Assembly (NCBI GenBank): GCA_021800315.1
Contig: JAJYZD010000156.1
Coordinates: 1 to 8,965, forward strand
DNA: 8,965 nt
Direction of reading: 5' to 3'
Source of the DNA: Bacillota bacterium
GTDB lineage: Bacteria > Bacillota > Desulfotomaculia > Desulfotomaculales > JAJYZD01
The notes below the pieces were generated by a model. It was not told the origin of the DNA. It searched no databases and saw nothing but the letters and a program-made list of their open reading frames with translations. Position 1 is the first letter of the stretch. Each line of letters begins with the position of its first letter. Made by a program: the position numbers and the translations under genes. Of this stretch, positions 1 to 5,394 are shown piece after piece.

Positions 1-1
1 A

Positions 2-307
2 ATAGAGGGGAAGCCTGTATTTAGTCATTATTCTCATTTTGAAGAGATCCTTCATTCCTTTGCCCATGCTTCGTGTAGTGGATGCAGGGGTGACAATGTG
101 CAGTGTCTTGTAGTAGGTTGCTCTGCGGAATCCTGTTATAGAGAAAAGGGTGTTGCTTACTGTTTTCAATGTGATGAATATCCCTGCGATAGACAGTTTA
201 CCAGTACCTTGCGTGAGCGGTGGAAGGAAAGGAATGACCGGATGAGAGAAATCGGCGTGATAGAGTACTATCATGAACAGATCGGCTATCATTGCACATA
301 TAGATAA
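2..307 (+). CDS. DUF3795-like cysteine-rich protein, C-terminal part (5' end outside window)
   Basis: The frame is open from the window edge to the TAA at 305-307, so this is the last ~101 residues of a longer protein. A GTG at 98 could serve as a start, but the cysteine pattern begins upstream of it, which argues for a gene entering from the left. The cysteine motifs CSGC (from 74), a CLVVGC segment, CYREKG, CFQC and EYPC are the layout of DUF3795 proteins, which are thought to bind a metal or Fe-S cluster; no reaction is established for them. The tail is charged (KERNDRMREIG) and tyrosine-rich. Codon use is AT-richer than in azlC downstream, so the two probably have different histories. Family assignment rests on motif recognition. 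Confidence 0.7.
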   Translation: MEGKPVFSHYSHFEEILHSFAHASCSGCRGDNVQCLVVGCSAESCYREKGVAYCFQCDEYPCDRQFTSTLRERWKERNDRMREIGVIEYYHEQIGYHCTYR

Positions 308-349
308 GACAGGCCACTGTACTGGGGACAATGTTTTAAATATGTGCAT

Positions 350-370
350 AAAGGAGGCACCATGCCTTAA
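350..370 (+). promoter_or_regulatory. Strong ribosome binding site followed by an aborted ATG-CCT-TAA start
   Basis: AAAGGAGG at 350-357 sits 4 bases before an ATG at 362, an ideal start signal. The ATG is in frame with azlC, but the third codon (368-370) is TAA. The next in-frame initiation codon is TTG at 371, directly after the stop. Either the first codons carry a nonsense mutation, or translation re-initiates at TTG 371. Confidence 0.75.
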
Positions 371-1047
371 TTGGACTCAACAGTGCCGGCCGGGCTGAAG
401 GACGCGGTGCCCTTTTGCCTGGGGGCATTCGCCTACGGCACGGTCTACGGTATTCTGGCCAGGGCGGGTCATCTGACCCTGGCCCAGACCCTTTCCATGT
501 CGGTGCTGGTATTTGCCGGCGCCTCCCAGTTCGTGGCTCTGGCCCTGCTCAAGCAGGGGGCCGCCGGCTTGGCCATTGTCCTGGCCACCTTCTTCGTCAA
601 CCTGCGCCAAGTGCTCTACGGTTTGTCGCTCGGCCCGCACTTGAAGGGGACGGGCGGCGGCAGACTGGCACTTCTGGCCCACGGCCTGGTCGACGAGAGC
701 TACGGCGTCACCATGGCGGCTTATGCCGGGGGCCCCGGGGCAGCACGGGCTATTTCCTGGGAGCGGCAACGGGCTTGTTCGGGTCCTGGACCGTCAGTTC
801 CGCGGCCGGTTTCTTCCTGGCCGCTTTATTGGCCGACCCGCAGCGCTGGGGCCTGGATTTCGCCTTTATCGGCGCCTTTACGGGGTTGCTGGTGTCTCAA
901 CTGAGTTCCCGGCTGCTCGTTGGTGTGGCCGCGGTCAGCGCCCTGGTAGCCGTGGTCGCCCAATACCGGATGGGTTCCAGCTGGTGGGCGATCGCGACCG
1001 GCGCCCTTGCGGCCTGCCTGCTGGGGGTGGCCAGCGGTGAAGACTGA
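362..1047 (+). pseudogene. azlC: AzlC-type branched-chain amino acid exporter, large subunit (nonsense codon plus frameshift)
   Basis: AzlC is the multi-pass membrane subunit of the AzlCD exporter for branched-chain amino acids and analogues. Residues read from TTG 371 match the family closely: an ALPFxLG-like head, FAYGTVYGILA, then VFAGASQFVALALL and FVNLRQVLYGLSL, and a DESYGVTMA motif near 694-720. The frame is then lost in a GGGGG-CCCC-GGGG run at 728-740. The rest of the protein, starting STGYFLGAATGLFGSW, continues in another frame to the TGA at 1045-1047. One missing base would restore a full-length AzlC. Together with the TAA at codon 3 this suggests a pseudogene, although a sequencing error in the G run is possible. 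It overlaps azlD by 11 bases, as in working azlCD operons. Confidence 0.85.
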
Positions 1048-1354
1048 AGTGTACCTGGTCGTTTTGGGCATGGCCGCCGTTACCTACCTAACCCGGTTCC
1101 CGCCGCTGTGGCTGGGCGGGCGGGTCAATTTTCCCCCGCGCCTGAAAAGAGGGCTCTCCTTCATCCCCATCGGCGCCTTTGCCGGCATGATCGTGCCGCC
1201 GGTCCTGCTGCACCAGGGCGTGCATCGCTTCAACCTCTATCTGCCGGCGGCCGCAGCGGCTCTGAGTATCGCCTGGTTTACCAAAAAGCCGTTCTGGGCC
1301 ATGCTGGCCGGGGTGGCCACCCTGGCCGCGCTGCGGGGAGTGGTGGGGAGTTAG
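1037..1354 (+). CDS. azlD: AzlD-type branched-chain amino acid exporter, small subunit
   Basis: A 105-residue protein of the usual AzlD length. The GTG start at 1037 lies inside the end of azlC and follows a GGGGGTGG purine run at 1023-1030, so translational coupling to azlC is likely. Sequence shows an N-terminal hydrophobic segment (residues 4-18), the family motif TYLTRFPPLW at 16-25, the LKRGLSFIPIGAFAGMIVPP block at 36-55, and further membrane segments at about 67-80 and 85-101. AzlD forms a complex with AzlC in the cytoplasmic membrane for export of branched-chain amino acids. The gene is intact although its partner appears broken, so either the loss of azlC is recent or the frameshift is a read error. 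Confidence 0.88.
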   Translation: MKTEVYLVVLGMAAVTYLTRFPPLWLGGRVNFPPRLKRGLSFIPIGAFAGMIVPPVLLHQGVHRFNLYLPAAAAALSIAWFTKKPFWAMLAGVATLAALRGVVGS

Positions 1355-1516
1355 AACTTCCGGGGTGGCCGGCAATGCGTTGCGCCTCCTATTCGGACGG
1401 CGGCCATCTTTCTACTGTGGCCAACCACGCCCGGGATGTCCGGAAAACGCTGACCACGCGATCAATACCGGCTGCAGGAGCTCAAATTATGTAGGTAATA
1501 GTATATAAGGGAAGGA
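1355..1516 (+). other. Intergenic spacer with no recognised gene
   Basis: Noncoding spacer between azlD and the thioesterase gene. The last 30 bases are AT-rich (TAGTATATAAGG) and could hold a -10 element, but I see no convincing -35 partner. An AGGAG at 1473-1477 is followed 8 bases later by ATG-TAG, a second start-stop arrangement in this region. Confidence 0.4.
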
Positions 1517-1996
1517 ATGGTCAATCTCGTGGAGTATAAAGGTAAGTTTGCCCCACAAAACCCGGATTTCGATTACTGTGTTCAGTCAAGCTTTATCAAA
1601 CAATCGGTAATGAATCTAATTGGTGCGGAACTAGTTAATGTCCTTCCGGGTGAGGTTGAGATTCTTCTTCCGTTTCGTCATGATCTAACCCAGCAACACG
1701 GCTTCCTGCACGCGGGCATTATAACGGCTATCGCTGATAGTGCCTGCGGTTATGCAGCCTTTAGCCTAATGCCTGCTGGCGCTTCAGTTCTGACAGTTGA
1801 ATTTAAGGTGAATCTTCTTGCTCCGGCGAAAGGAGAAAGGTTTGTAGCCAGAGGAAGAGTAGTCAAACCGGGCCGGACAATTACAGTTTGTTCAGGCGAG
1901 GTTCTTACTCTAAGTGCAGAAGAACCCAAGTTGGTTGCCACAATGACAGCAACATTGATGACGATTAAAGGTCGTCCCGGAATCGCCGAGGATTAA
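1517..1996 (+). CDS. PaaI-family hotdog-fold acyl-CoA thioesterase
   Basis: A 159-residue single hotdog domain. The block QQHGFLHAGIITAIADSACGYAA (from residue 59) carries the HGG-like loop and the acidic residue (Asp74) that activates water in PaaI/YbgC-type thioesterases; it is followed by the SVLTVEFKVNLLAPAKG strand pair typical of TIGR00369 members. Such enzymes hydrolyse acyl- or aryl-CoA thioesters in the cytoplasm, often as tetramers; the substrate cannot be read from the sequence. ATG 1517 is chosen because NPDFDYCVQSSFIKQ at 15-29 matches the usual N-terminus; the AAGGGAAGGA run at 1507-1516 acts as ribosome binding site, though it abuts the ATG. It may support the acyl-CoA metabolism encoded at 3311-6549, but it is on the other strand and its AT-richer codon use differs from its neighbours. 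Confidence 0.85.
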   Translation: MVNLVEYKGKFAPQNPDFDYCVQSSFIKQSVMNLIGAELVNVLPGEVEILLPFRHDLTQQHGFLHAGIITAIADSACGYAAFSLMPAGASVLTVEFKVNLLAPAKGERFVARGRVVKPGRTITVCSGEVLTLSAEEPKLVATMTATLMTIKGRPGIAED

Positions 1997-2144
1997 GAAG
2001 TTTGAAGGAAATTATTTTTTTCTGGTGTCGTTCTCTCAAAAATTACAAATAGCAAAGATTATTCCCCAATTATTCTCTCATTGTAGTTTGAGCGAGAGAT
2101 ACTGCAAAGCATCGGCTGGCTGCGTGCTTTGAGAGTAAACTTAG
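1997..2144 (+). other. AT-rich spacer ending at the edge of the pseudogene cluster
   Basis: AT-rich noncoding stretch after the thioesterase gene. No gene or clear terminator is seen. An in-frame TAG at 2142-2144 lies directly in front of the sigma-factor fragment, so its missing N-terminus cannot be found in frame here. Confidence 0.4.
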
Positions 2145-2360
2145 TTGCAGTTGTGCATCCGGCACATCCTGCAGCACCACCTGCGGGAAGACCACAGGCT
2201 GGTCCTGGTCCTGCGGGATCTTCACCACCTTTCTTACGACGAAATAGCCGGGGTCCTGGTTATTTCGTCCAGCGCGGTCAAGTCCCGCCTGCACCGCGCC
2301 AGAATGGCTTTCCGGAACCACCTGGTGCAGTCGGGTTGTGCCGGGTTGGTCGGGGAATAC
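2145..2360 (+). pseudogene. ECF-type sigma factor remnant, region 4 only
   Basis: The frame from 2145 encodes LREDHRLVLVLRDLHHLSYD followed by EIAGVLVISSSAVKSRLHRA, the helix-turn-helix region 4 that contacts the -35 box in group IV (ECF) sigma factors. Region 2, which binds the -10 element and RNA polymerase, is absent: a TAG at 2142 blocks the frame and nothing upstream resembles it. The product could not work as a sigma factor. The frame then runs into what looks like the head of an anti-sigma factor (CCEGVRKL) and stops at 2391-2393. Confidence 0.8.
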
Positions 2361-2599
2361 ACCTGCTGTTGCGAGGGGGTACGAAAACTTTGAGCTGTCA
2401 TTGAGTGCGTCCGCTCCTGAGCCTTTATCTGGACGGGGAACTCCCGGAACCGCAACGGGGAATGGTAACCCGGCACCTGGGAGAATGTCCGGCCTGCCGG
2501 GCAGAGGAAGCTTACTTGGACAAGACGCTCCGTATAATTCACGCCGTGGAAAGCATTGAGCCGCCCCGCGACCACCTGTATTGGAACAGGAGGTGTTGA
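2361..2599 (+). pseudogene. Zinc-finger anti-sigma factor remnant (zf-HC2 type)
   Basis: CCEGVRKL before the TGA at 2391, and LLSLYLDGELPEPQ from 2411 in another frame, together give the normal start of a RsiW/zf-HC2 anti-sigma factor, separated by a short out-of-frame piece of about 20 bases. The zinc motif RHLGECPAC (H-x3-C-x2-C) follows near 2480-2506. The reading frame ends at 2599 without the transmembrane helix such proteins usually carry, so the gene is also truncated at its 3' end. It follows the sigma remnant directly, the standard sigma/anti-sigma gene pair order. Both members being broken means regulation through this pair has been lost here. Confidence 0.75.
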
Positions 2600-2602
2600 A
2601 CT

Positions 2603-2752
2603 GTGGCCCGAATCGGCATCGTGACCTGTTCCAACTGTACGCGGGACCTTGATTGCGCGTCGGTGGTGTGCCTGGCGGACATGCGCAAACGCCGGGGATT
2701 TTTCGAAAGGTATCCCCGGCATTCATGCCGGAATCAAGGTCAACGATACTAA
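2603..2752 (+). pseudogene. CGGC-domain-like protein, N-terminal fragment
   Basis: A GTG start at 2603 follows AGGAGGT (2588-2594) with good spacing. The product starts ARIGIVTCSNCTRDLDC and continues ASVVCLADMRKRRGFFERYP, resembling the head of CGGC-domain proteins (putative metal-binding, many conserved Cys/His). After ERYP (about 2714) similarity stops; the frame runs 11 more codons into unrelated sequence to TAA 2750-2752. The central CGGC motif and the rest of the domain are missing. The break coincides with a short inverted repeat at 2716-2731 and the approach of the second azlC copy. Family call is tentative; truncation is more certain. Confidence 0.5.
2716..2731. repeat. Inverted repeat at the CGGC/azlC junction
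   Basis: CCGGCAT (2716-2722) and ATGCCGG (2725-2731) are perfect complements around a 2-base centre. It marks the point where the CGGC-like fragment loses similarity and the azlC-like segment is about to begin. It may be a recombination or deletion endpoint; no T run follows on either strand, so it is not an obvious terminator. Confidence 0.5.
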
Positions 2753-3247
2753 CCGGACTGCGGGACTCGGCGCCCTTTTGCCTGGGGTGTTCGCCTACGG
2801 TACGGTCTACGGTATTTTGGCCCCCGCCGGCCATCTGACCTTGGCCCAGACCCTTTCCATGTCGGGGCCGGTGTTTGCCGGCGCCTCCCAGTTTGTGGCA
2901 CTGGCACTGCTCGAGCAAGGGGCCGCAGGCCTGGCCGTTGTCCTGGCCACGTTCTTCGTCAACCTGCGCCAGGTTCCTTCATCCAGTCGGGAGCGGAGAC
3001 GAGGGTGATGACCGGGATGTCCCCCGCCGCCTTGATCATCGCGATGCGCCGGGCGATACCGCTGGGCCTGGACTTTGCTTTTGTCGGTGCCTTTACGGGG
3101 CTCATGGTGTCCCAGTTGGGGTCCCGGTTGTTCGTGGGGGTTGCCGCGGTCAGCGCTGCGGTCGCCGTGGCTGTCCAACACTTCCTGGGTTCCAGGTGGT
3201 GGGCGATCGTAGCAGGCGCCCTTACGGCCTGTCTGCCAGGGTCTTCA
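2737..3247 (+). pseudogene. Second, decayed azlC copy
   Basis: This is a diverged duplicate of the azlC at 362-1047. Bases 2760-2972 align with about 400-609 at high nucleotide identity (long runs match exactly, e.g. CCCAGACCCTTTCCATGTCG), and 3062-3240 align with about 845-1022. The N-terminal frame (LTGLRDSAPFCLG) shifts at a G run, 2784-2787, which has four G where copy 1 has five; the protein resumes as VFAYGTVYGILAPAGHL. The segment after FVNLRQV is missing: about 230 bases of copy 1 are replaced by about 90 unrelated bases (2973-3060). The C-terminal third, GLDFAFVGAFTGLMVSQLGS onward, is preserved. No azlD copy follows. The product cannot be functional. Confidence 0.88.
2973..3060 (-). 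pseudogene. Short reverse-strand coding-like fragment inside azlC copy 2
   Basis: The ~90 bases that replace the middle of azlC copy 2 have no azlC similarity. Read on the minus strand they give a smooth protein-like stretch, GIARRIAMIKAAGDIPVITL followed by VSAPDWMKEP, whereas the plus-strand readings look random. This suggests a small piece of another gene inserted in reverse. I do not recognise the source; IPVITL-x-SAPDWMK is reminiscent of a TIM-barrel strand, but that is a guess. Confidence 0.35.
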
Positions 3248-3260
3248 CTCCGTAAGACAC

Positions 3261-3290
3261 CAAAGGTCACCGGCGTGCCGGTGACCTTTG
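3261..3290 (-). terminator. Perfect 14-bp hairpin after etfA
   Basis: CAAAGGTCACCGGC (3261-3274) and GCCGGTGACCTTTG (3277-3290) pair perfectly around a 2-base centre. It lies 20 bases past the etfA stop on the minus strand and also just past the end of azlC copy 2 on the plus strand. Position suggests termination of the acd-etfBA transcript. No U-tract follows on either strand, so it may be a 3'-end stabiliser or an inefficient terminator. Confidence 0.6.
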
Positions 3291-3310
3291 AACCGTCCGG
3301 ATCAGCCGGC

Positions 3311-4480
3311 CTAGAGTTGCTCGATGAGGCTTTTGAGGATCTGTACCACGTCACCGACCATGCCGTAGGAGGCGACCTTGAAGATGGGGGCGTCCGGGTT
3401 TCTGTTGATGGCCACGATTATATCCGAACCCTGCATACCCGCCAGGTGCTGGACGGCGCCCGAGATGCCGCAGGCAATGTACAGCCTGGGGGATACGGTC
3501 TTGCCGGTCTGTCCGACCTGGTGGGCGTACGGGAGCCAGCCTTCTTCCACCGCCGCCCGGGAGGCGCCTACCACGCCCCCCAGCAGGGCGGCCAGTTCCC
3601 GGACCAGGGAAAAGTTTTCGGCGCAGCCCAGACCGCGGCCTCCGGACACGATGACGGAGGCCTCCTCCAGGTTGACCATTTCCTCGTTCCGGTTGATAAA
3701 CCCCAATACCTCCGTGCGGGCGAGCAGGAGGGAGGGGCCGGTCTCCAGCCGGATAACCTCGCCGGTGCGTCCGCCGTCCCTGGTTGCCGGTTTCTGGACG
3801 CCCGGCCGCATTGTGGCCATCTGGGGACGGTTGACGGGGCACATGATCGTGGCCATGATGTTGCCGCCGAAAGCGGGCCGGGTCTGCAACAGGTTGCCGC
3901 TTTCCGGGTCGATGTCCAGGGCGGTGCAGTCGGCGGTGAGACCGGTGCGCAGCCGGGCGGCCAGGCGAGGCGCCAGGGAGCGACCGGTGGTGGTTGCTCC
4001 GAACAGCAGGATCGACGGGCGGTATTGCTTGATAGCGGCGGCCAGTACCGCCGTATACGGTTCATCCCGGAACACGGCCAGGTCAGGGTGTTCGACCAGG
4101 AAGACCCGGTCGGCGCCGAAGGCTATCAGATTCTGGGGCATTGTTCCCAGCCGGTCTCCCGCCAGCACGACGCCCAGGTCCTGCCCGGTCTTCTCCGCCA
4201 GCCGGCGGCCGACTGCCAGGAGTTCCAGAACCACCCGGGTCGGTTGTCCGTCCTTAGTCTCGCCGAAAATCCAGATGCCGCGGTGCGGTGATGCCTCTAC
4301 GGCGGGCCCGCCGTTCCCCGGCCGCTCGATGGCTTCGGACGGGCAGGCTTCCACGCAGGCGCCGCAGAGGTTGCAGGCGTCGCTGAAGACGGGCAGGCCT
4401 CCCTGCATGGTTACGGCGTTGTAGGGGCAGGCGTTTACACAGGCTTCGCAGCCGGCGCAGCGATCAGAATACAGCTTCAT
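3311..4480 (-). CDS. etfA: Electron transfer flavoprotein alpha subunit with N-terminal ferredoxin domain
   Basis: 389 residues. Residues 1-50 form a 2[4Fe-4S] ferredoxin-like domain: C8-x2-C11-x2-C14-x3-C18-P and C36-x2-C39-x2-C42-x3-C46-P. Residues ~68-250 are the Etf alpha Rossmann-like domain (GIWIFGETKDG, LLFGATTTGRSLAPRLAARL). The C-terminal FAD-binding domain has VSGGRGLG (278-285), VGASRAAVEEGWLP (304-317), QVGQTGKTVSP (321-331) and YIACGISGAVQHLAGM (334-349). CarE of Acetobacterium caffeyl-CoA reductase and LctC of the bifurcating lactate dehydrogenase have the same added ferredoxin domain. With EtfB it should pass electrons between NAD(H), ferredoxin and the neighbouring dehydrogenase. 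ATG 4480 is preceded by AGGTGA. The frame stays open much further upstream, but that stretch overlaps etfB and is not coding. Last gene of the acd-etfB-etfA operon. Confidence 0.95.
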   Translation of the reverse strand: MKLYSDRCAGCEACVNACPYNAVTMQGGLPVFSDACNLCGACVEACPSEAIERPGNGGPAVEASPHRGIWIFGETKDGQPTRVVLELLAVGRRLAEKTGQDLGVVLAGDRLGTMPQNLIAFGADRVFLVEHPDLAVFRDEPYTAVLAAAIKQYRPSILLFGATTTGRSLAPRLAARLRTGLTADCTALDIDPESGNLLQTRPAFGGNIMATIMCPVNRPQMATMRPGVQKPATRDGGRTGEVIRLETGPSLLLARTEVLGFINRNEEMVNLEEASVIVSGGRGLGCAENFSLVRELAALLGGVVGASRAAVEEGWLPYAHQVGQTGKTVSPRLYIACGISGAVQHLAGMQGSDIIVAINRNPDAPIFKVASYGMVGDVVQILKSLIEQL

Positions 4481-4484
4481 CTCG

Positions 4485-4520
4485 TCACCTGGTGTCCGTC
4501 CCGCGGACGGGCAGGAACAC
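4485..4520 (-). other. Possible 11-codon leader ORF with strong SD in the etfB-etfA gap
   Basis: On the minus strand AGGAGG (4525-4530) precedes a GTG (4518-4520) that opens an 11-residue frame, MFLPVRGTDTR, ending in TGA at 4485-4487, four bases before the etfA ATG. This Shine-Dalgarno is stronger than that of etfA itself. A small hairpin (CCGTCC 4496-4501 / GGACGG 4505-4510) lies within it. It could couple etfA translation to ribosome passage, or be the remains of an older start. Confidence 0.35.
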
Positions 4521-4548
4521 CGTTCCTCCTCGTTGTTTGTAAATGGCC

Positions 4549-5352
4549 TTAAGACTCCTTCGCGGAACCATGGACTATCCTGGCCGAACGCAGGGCGGCG
4601 ATCAAGGCCGCGGCCTGCTCTTCGGGGCTTCCGGCCAGGAACTGTCCCTGGCGGCCGAGTTCGGGAACGAAGCTCCTGGTCACCTTGGTGGGCGAGCCCT
4701 TCATCCCTATGTTCGCGGGGTCCAGGTTGAGACCGGCCGCTCCCCAGGTGGTGACGGGCTCGGTTTTCGCCCGCAGGCTGGCCCGGTAACCGGGCAGGCG
4801 GGGTTCGTTCAGCTCCTTGACCACGGTGAGAAGGGCGGGCAGGGAAGCCCGGACCCGTTCGTAACCGCCTTCGAGCAGGCGCGAGACCGTTATGGAGCGG
4901 TCTGATACCTCTTCCACGGCGCTTATGTAAGTCAAGTGGGGAACATCGAGCCATTCGGCGATTTCCGGCCCGACCTGGGCCGTGTCCCCGTCGATGGCCT
5001 GCTTGCCGCACAGGATGAGGTCGAAGCCTATTTCCCTTATCGCCGCGGCCAGGGTACAGGAGGTGGCCAGGGTATCCGAGCCGGCGAAGGCCCGGTCGCA
5101 GAGCAGGACCACCCGGTCGACGCCCAGCGAAAGCGCTTCCCGTAAGGCGCTTTCCACCTGGGGCGGGCCCATGCTGATCACCGTCACCGACCCGCCGAAC
5201 CGTTCTTTCAGCAGCAGACCCTCTTCGATGGCGTTGAGATCGAAGGGGTTGATGATGCTGGGAACGCCCTCCCGGATGAGGGTGTTCGTTTCCCGGTCGA
5301 TTTTTACTTCCGAGGTGTCCGGGACCTGCTTAATACAGGCTACAATGTTCAT
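4549..5352 (-). CDS. etfB: Electron transfer flavoprotein beta subunit (bifurcating type)
   Basis: 267 residues, normal length for EtfB. The N-terminus MNIVACIKQVPDT with VKIDRETNTLIREGVPSIIN is typical of bifurcating clostridial EtfB. CGKQAIDGDTAQVGPEIAEW (115-134) forms the nucleotide/FAD-binding loop, SRLLEGGYERVRASLPALLT (157-176) is the EtfB signature, and IGMKGSPTKV (215-224) is the conserved C-terminal segment. In bifurcating ETFs the FAD between the beta and alpha subunits takes hydride from NADH and splits the two electrons between ferredoxin and the dehydrogenase. ATG 5352 is preferred over an upstream GTG at 5364 because the family starts MNI/MKI and GGTGGTG lies just upstream as a possible ribosome site. 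It is 42 bases downstream of the dehydrogenase gene and 68 bases upstream of etfA, on one transcript. Confidence 0.95.
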   Translation of the reverse strand: MNIVACIKQVPDTSEVKIDRETNTLIREGVPSIINPFDLNAIEEGLLLKERFGGSVTVISMGPPQVESALREALSLGVDRVVLLCDRAFAGSDTLATSCTLAAAIREIGFDLILCGKQAIDGDTAQVGPEIAEWLDVPHLTYISAVEEVSDRSITVSRLLEGGYERVRASLPALLTVVKELNEPRLPGYRASLRAKTEPVTTWGAAGLNLDPANIGMKGSPTKVTRSFVPELGRQGQFLAGSPEEQAAALIAALRSARIVHGSAKES

Positions 5353-5394
5353 CTCACGCACCACCCGAAGAACATTCTGAATAGGAAAAAGCCG

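Noticed and set aside
415..725. Alternative protein in the frame beginning at 415
   Set aside because: Before about 740 this frame is an Arg/Gly-rich shadow of azlC; only after the frameshift does it carry true AzlC sequence.
2070..2918. 282-codon open frame on the minus strand across the pseudogene cluster
   Set aside because: It runs antisense to recognisable sigma, anti-sigma and azlC sequence; its own product is Pro/Gly/Arg-rich with no motif, a GC-driven shadow.
3005..4291. 428-codon plus-strand open frame
   Set aside because: Only its first ~75 codons hold azlC copy 2 sequence; from 3311 on it is the antisense of etfA.
4481..5011. N-terminal extension of etfA (open frame of 566 codons)
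   Set aside because: The extension overlaps etfB out of frame and has no family similarity; the ferredoxin domain begins right at ATG 4480 with a ribosome site.
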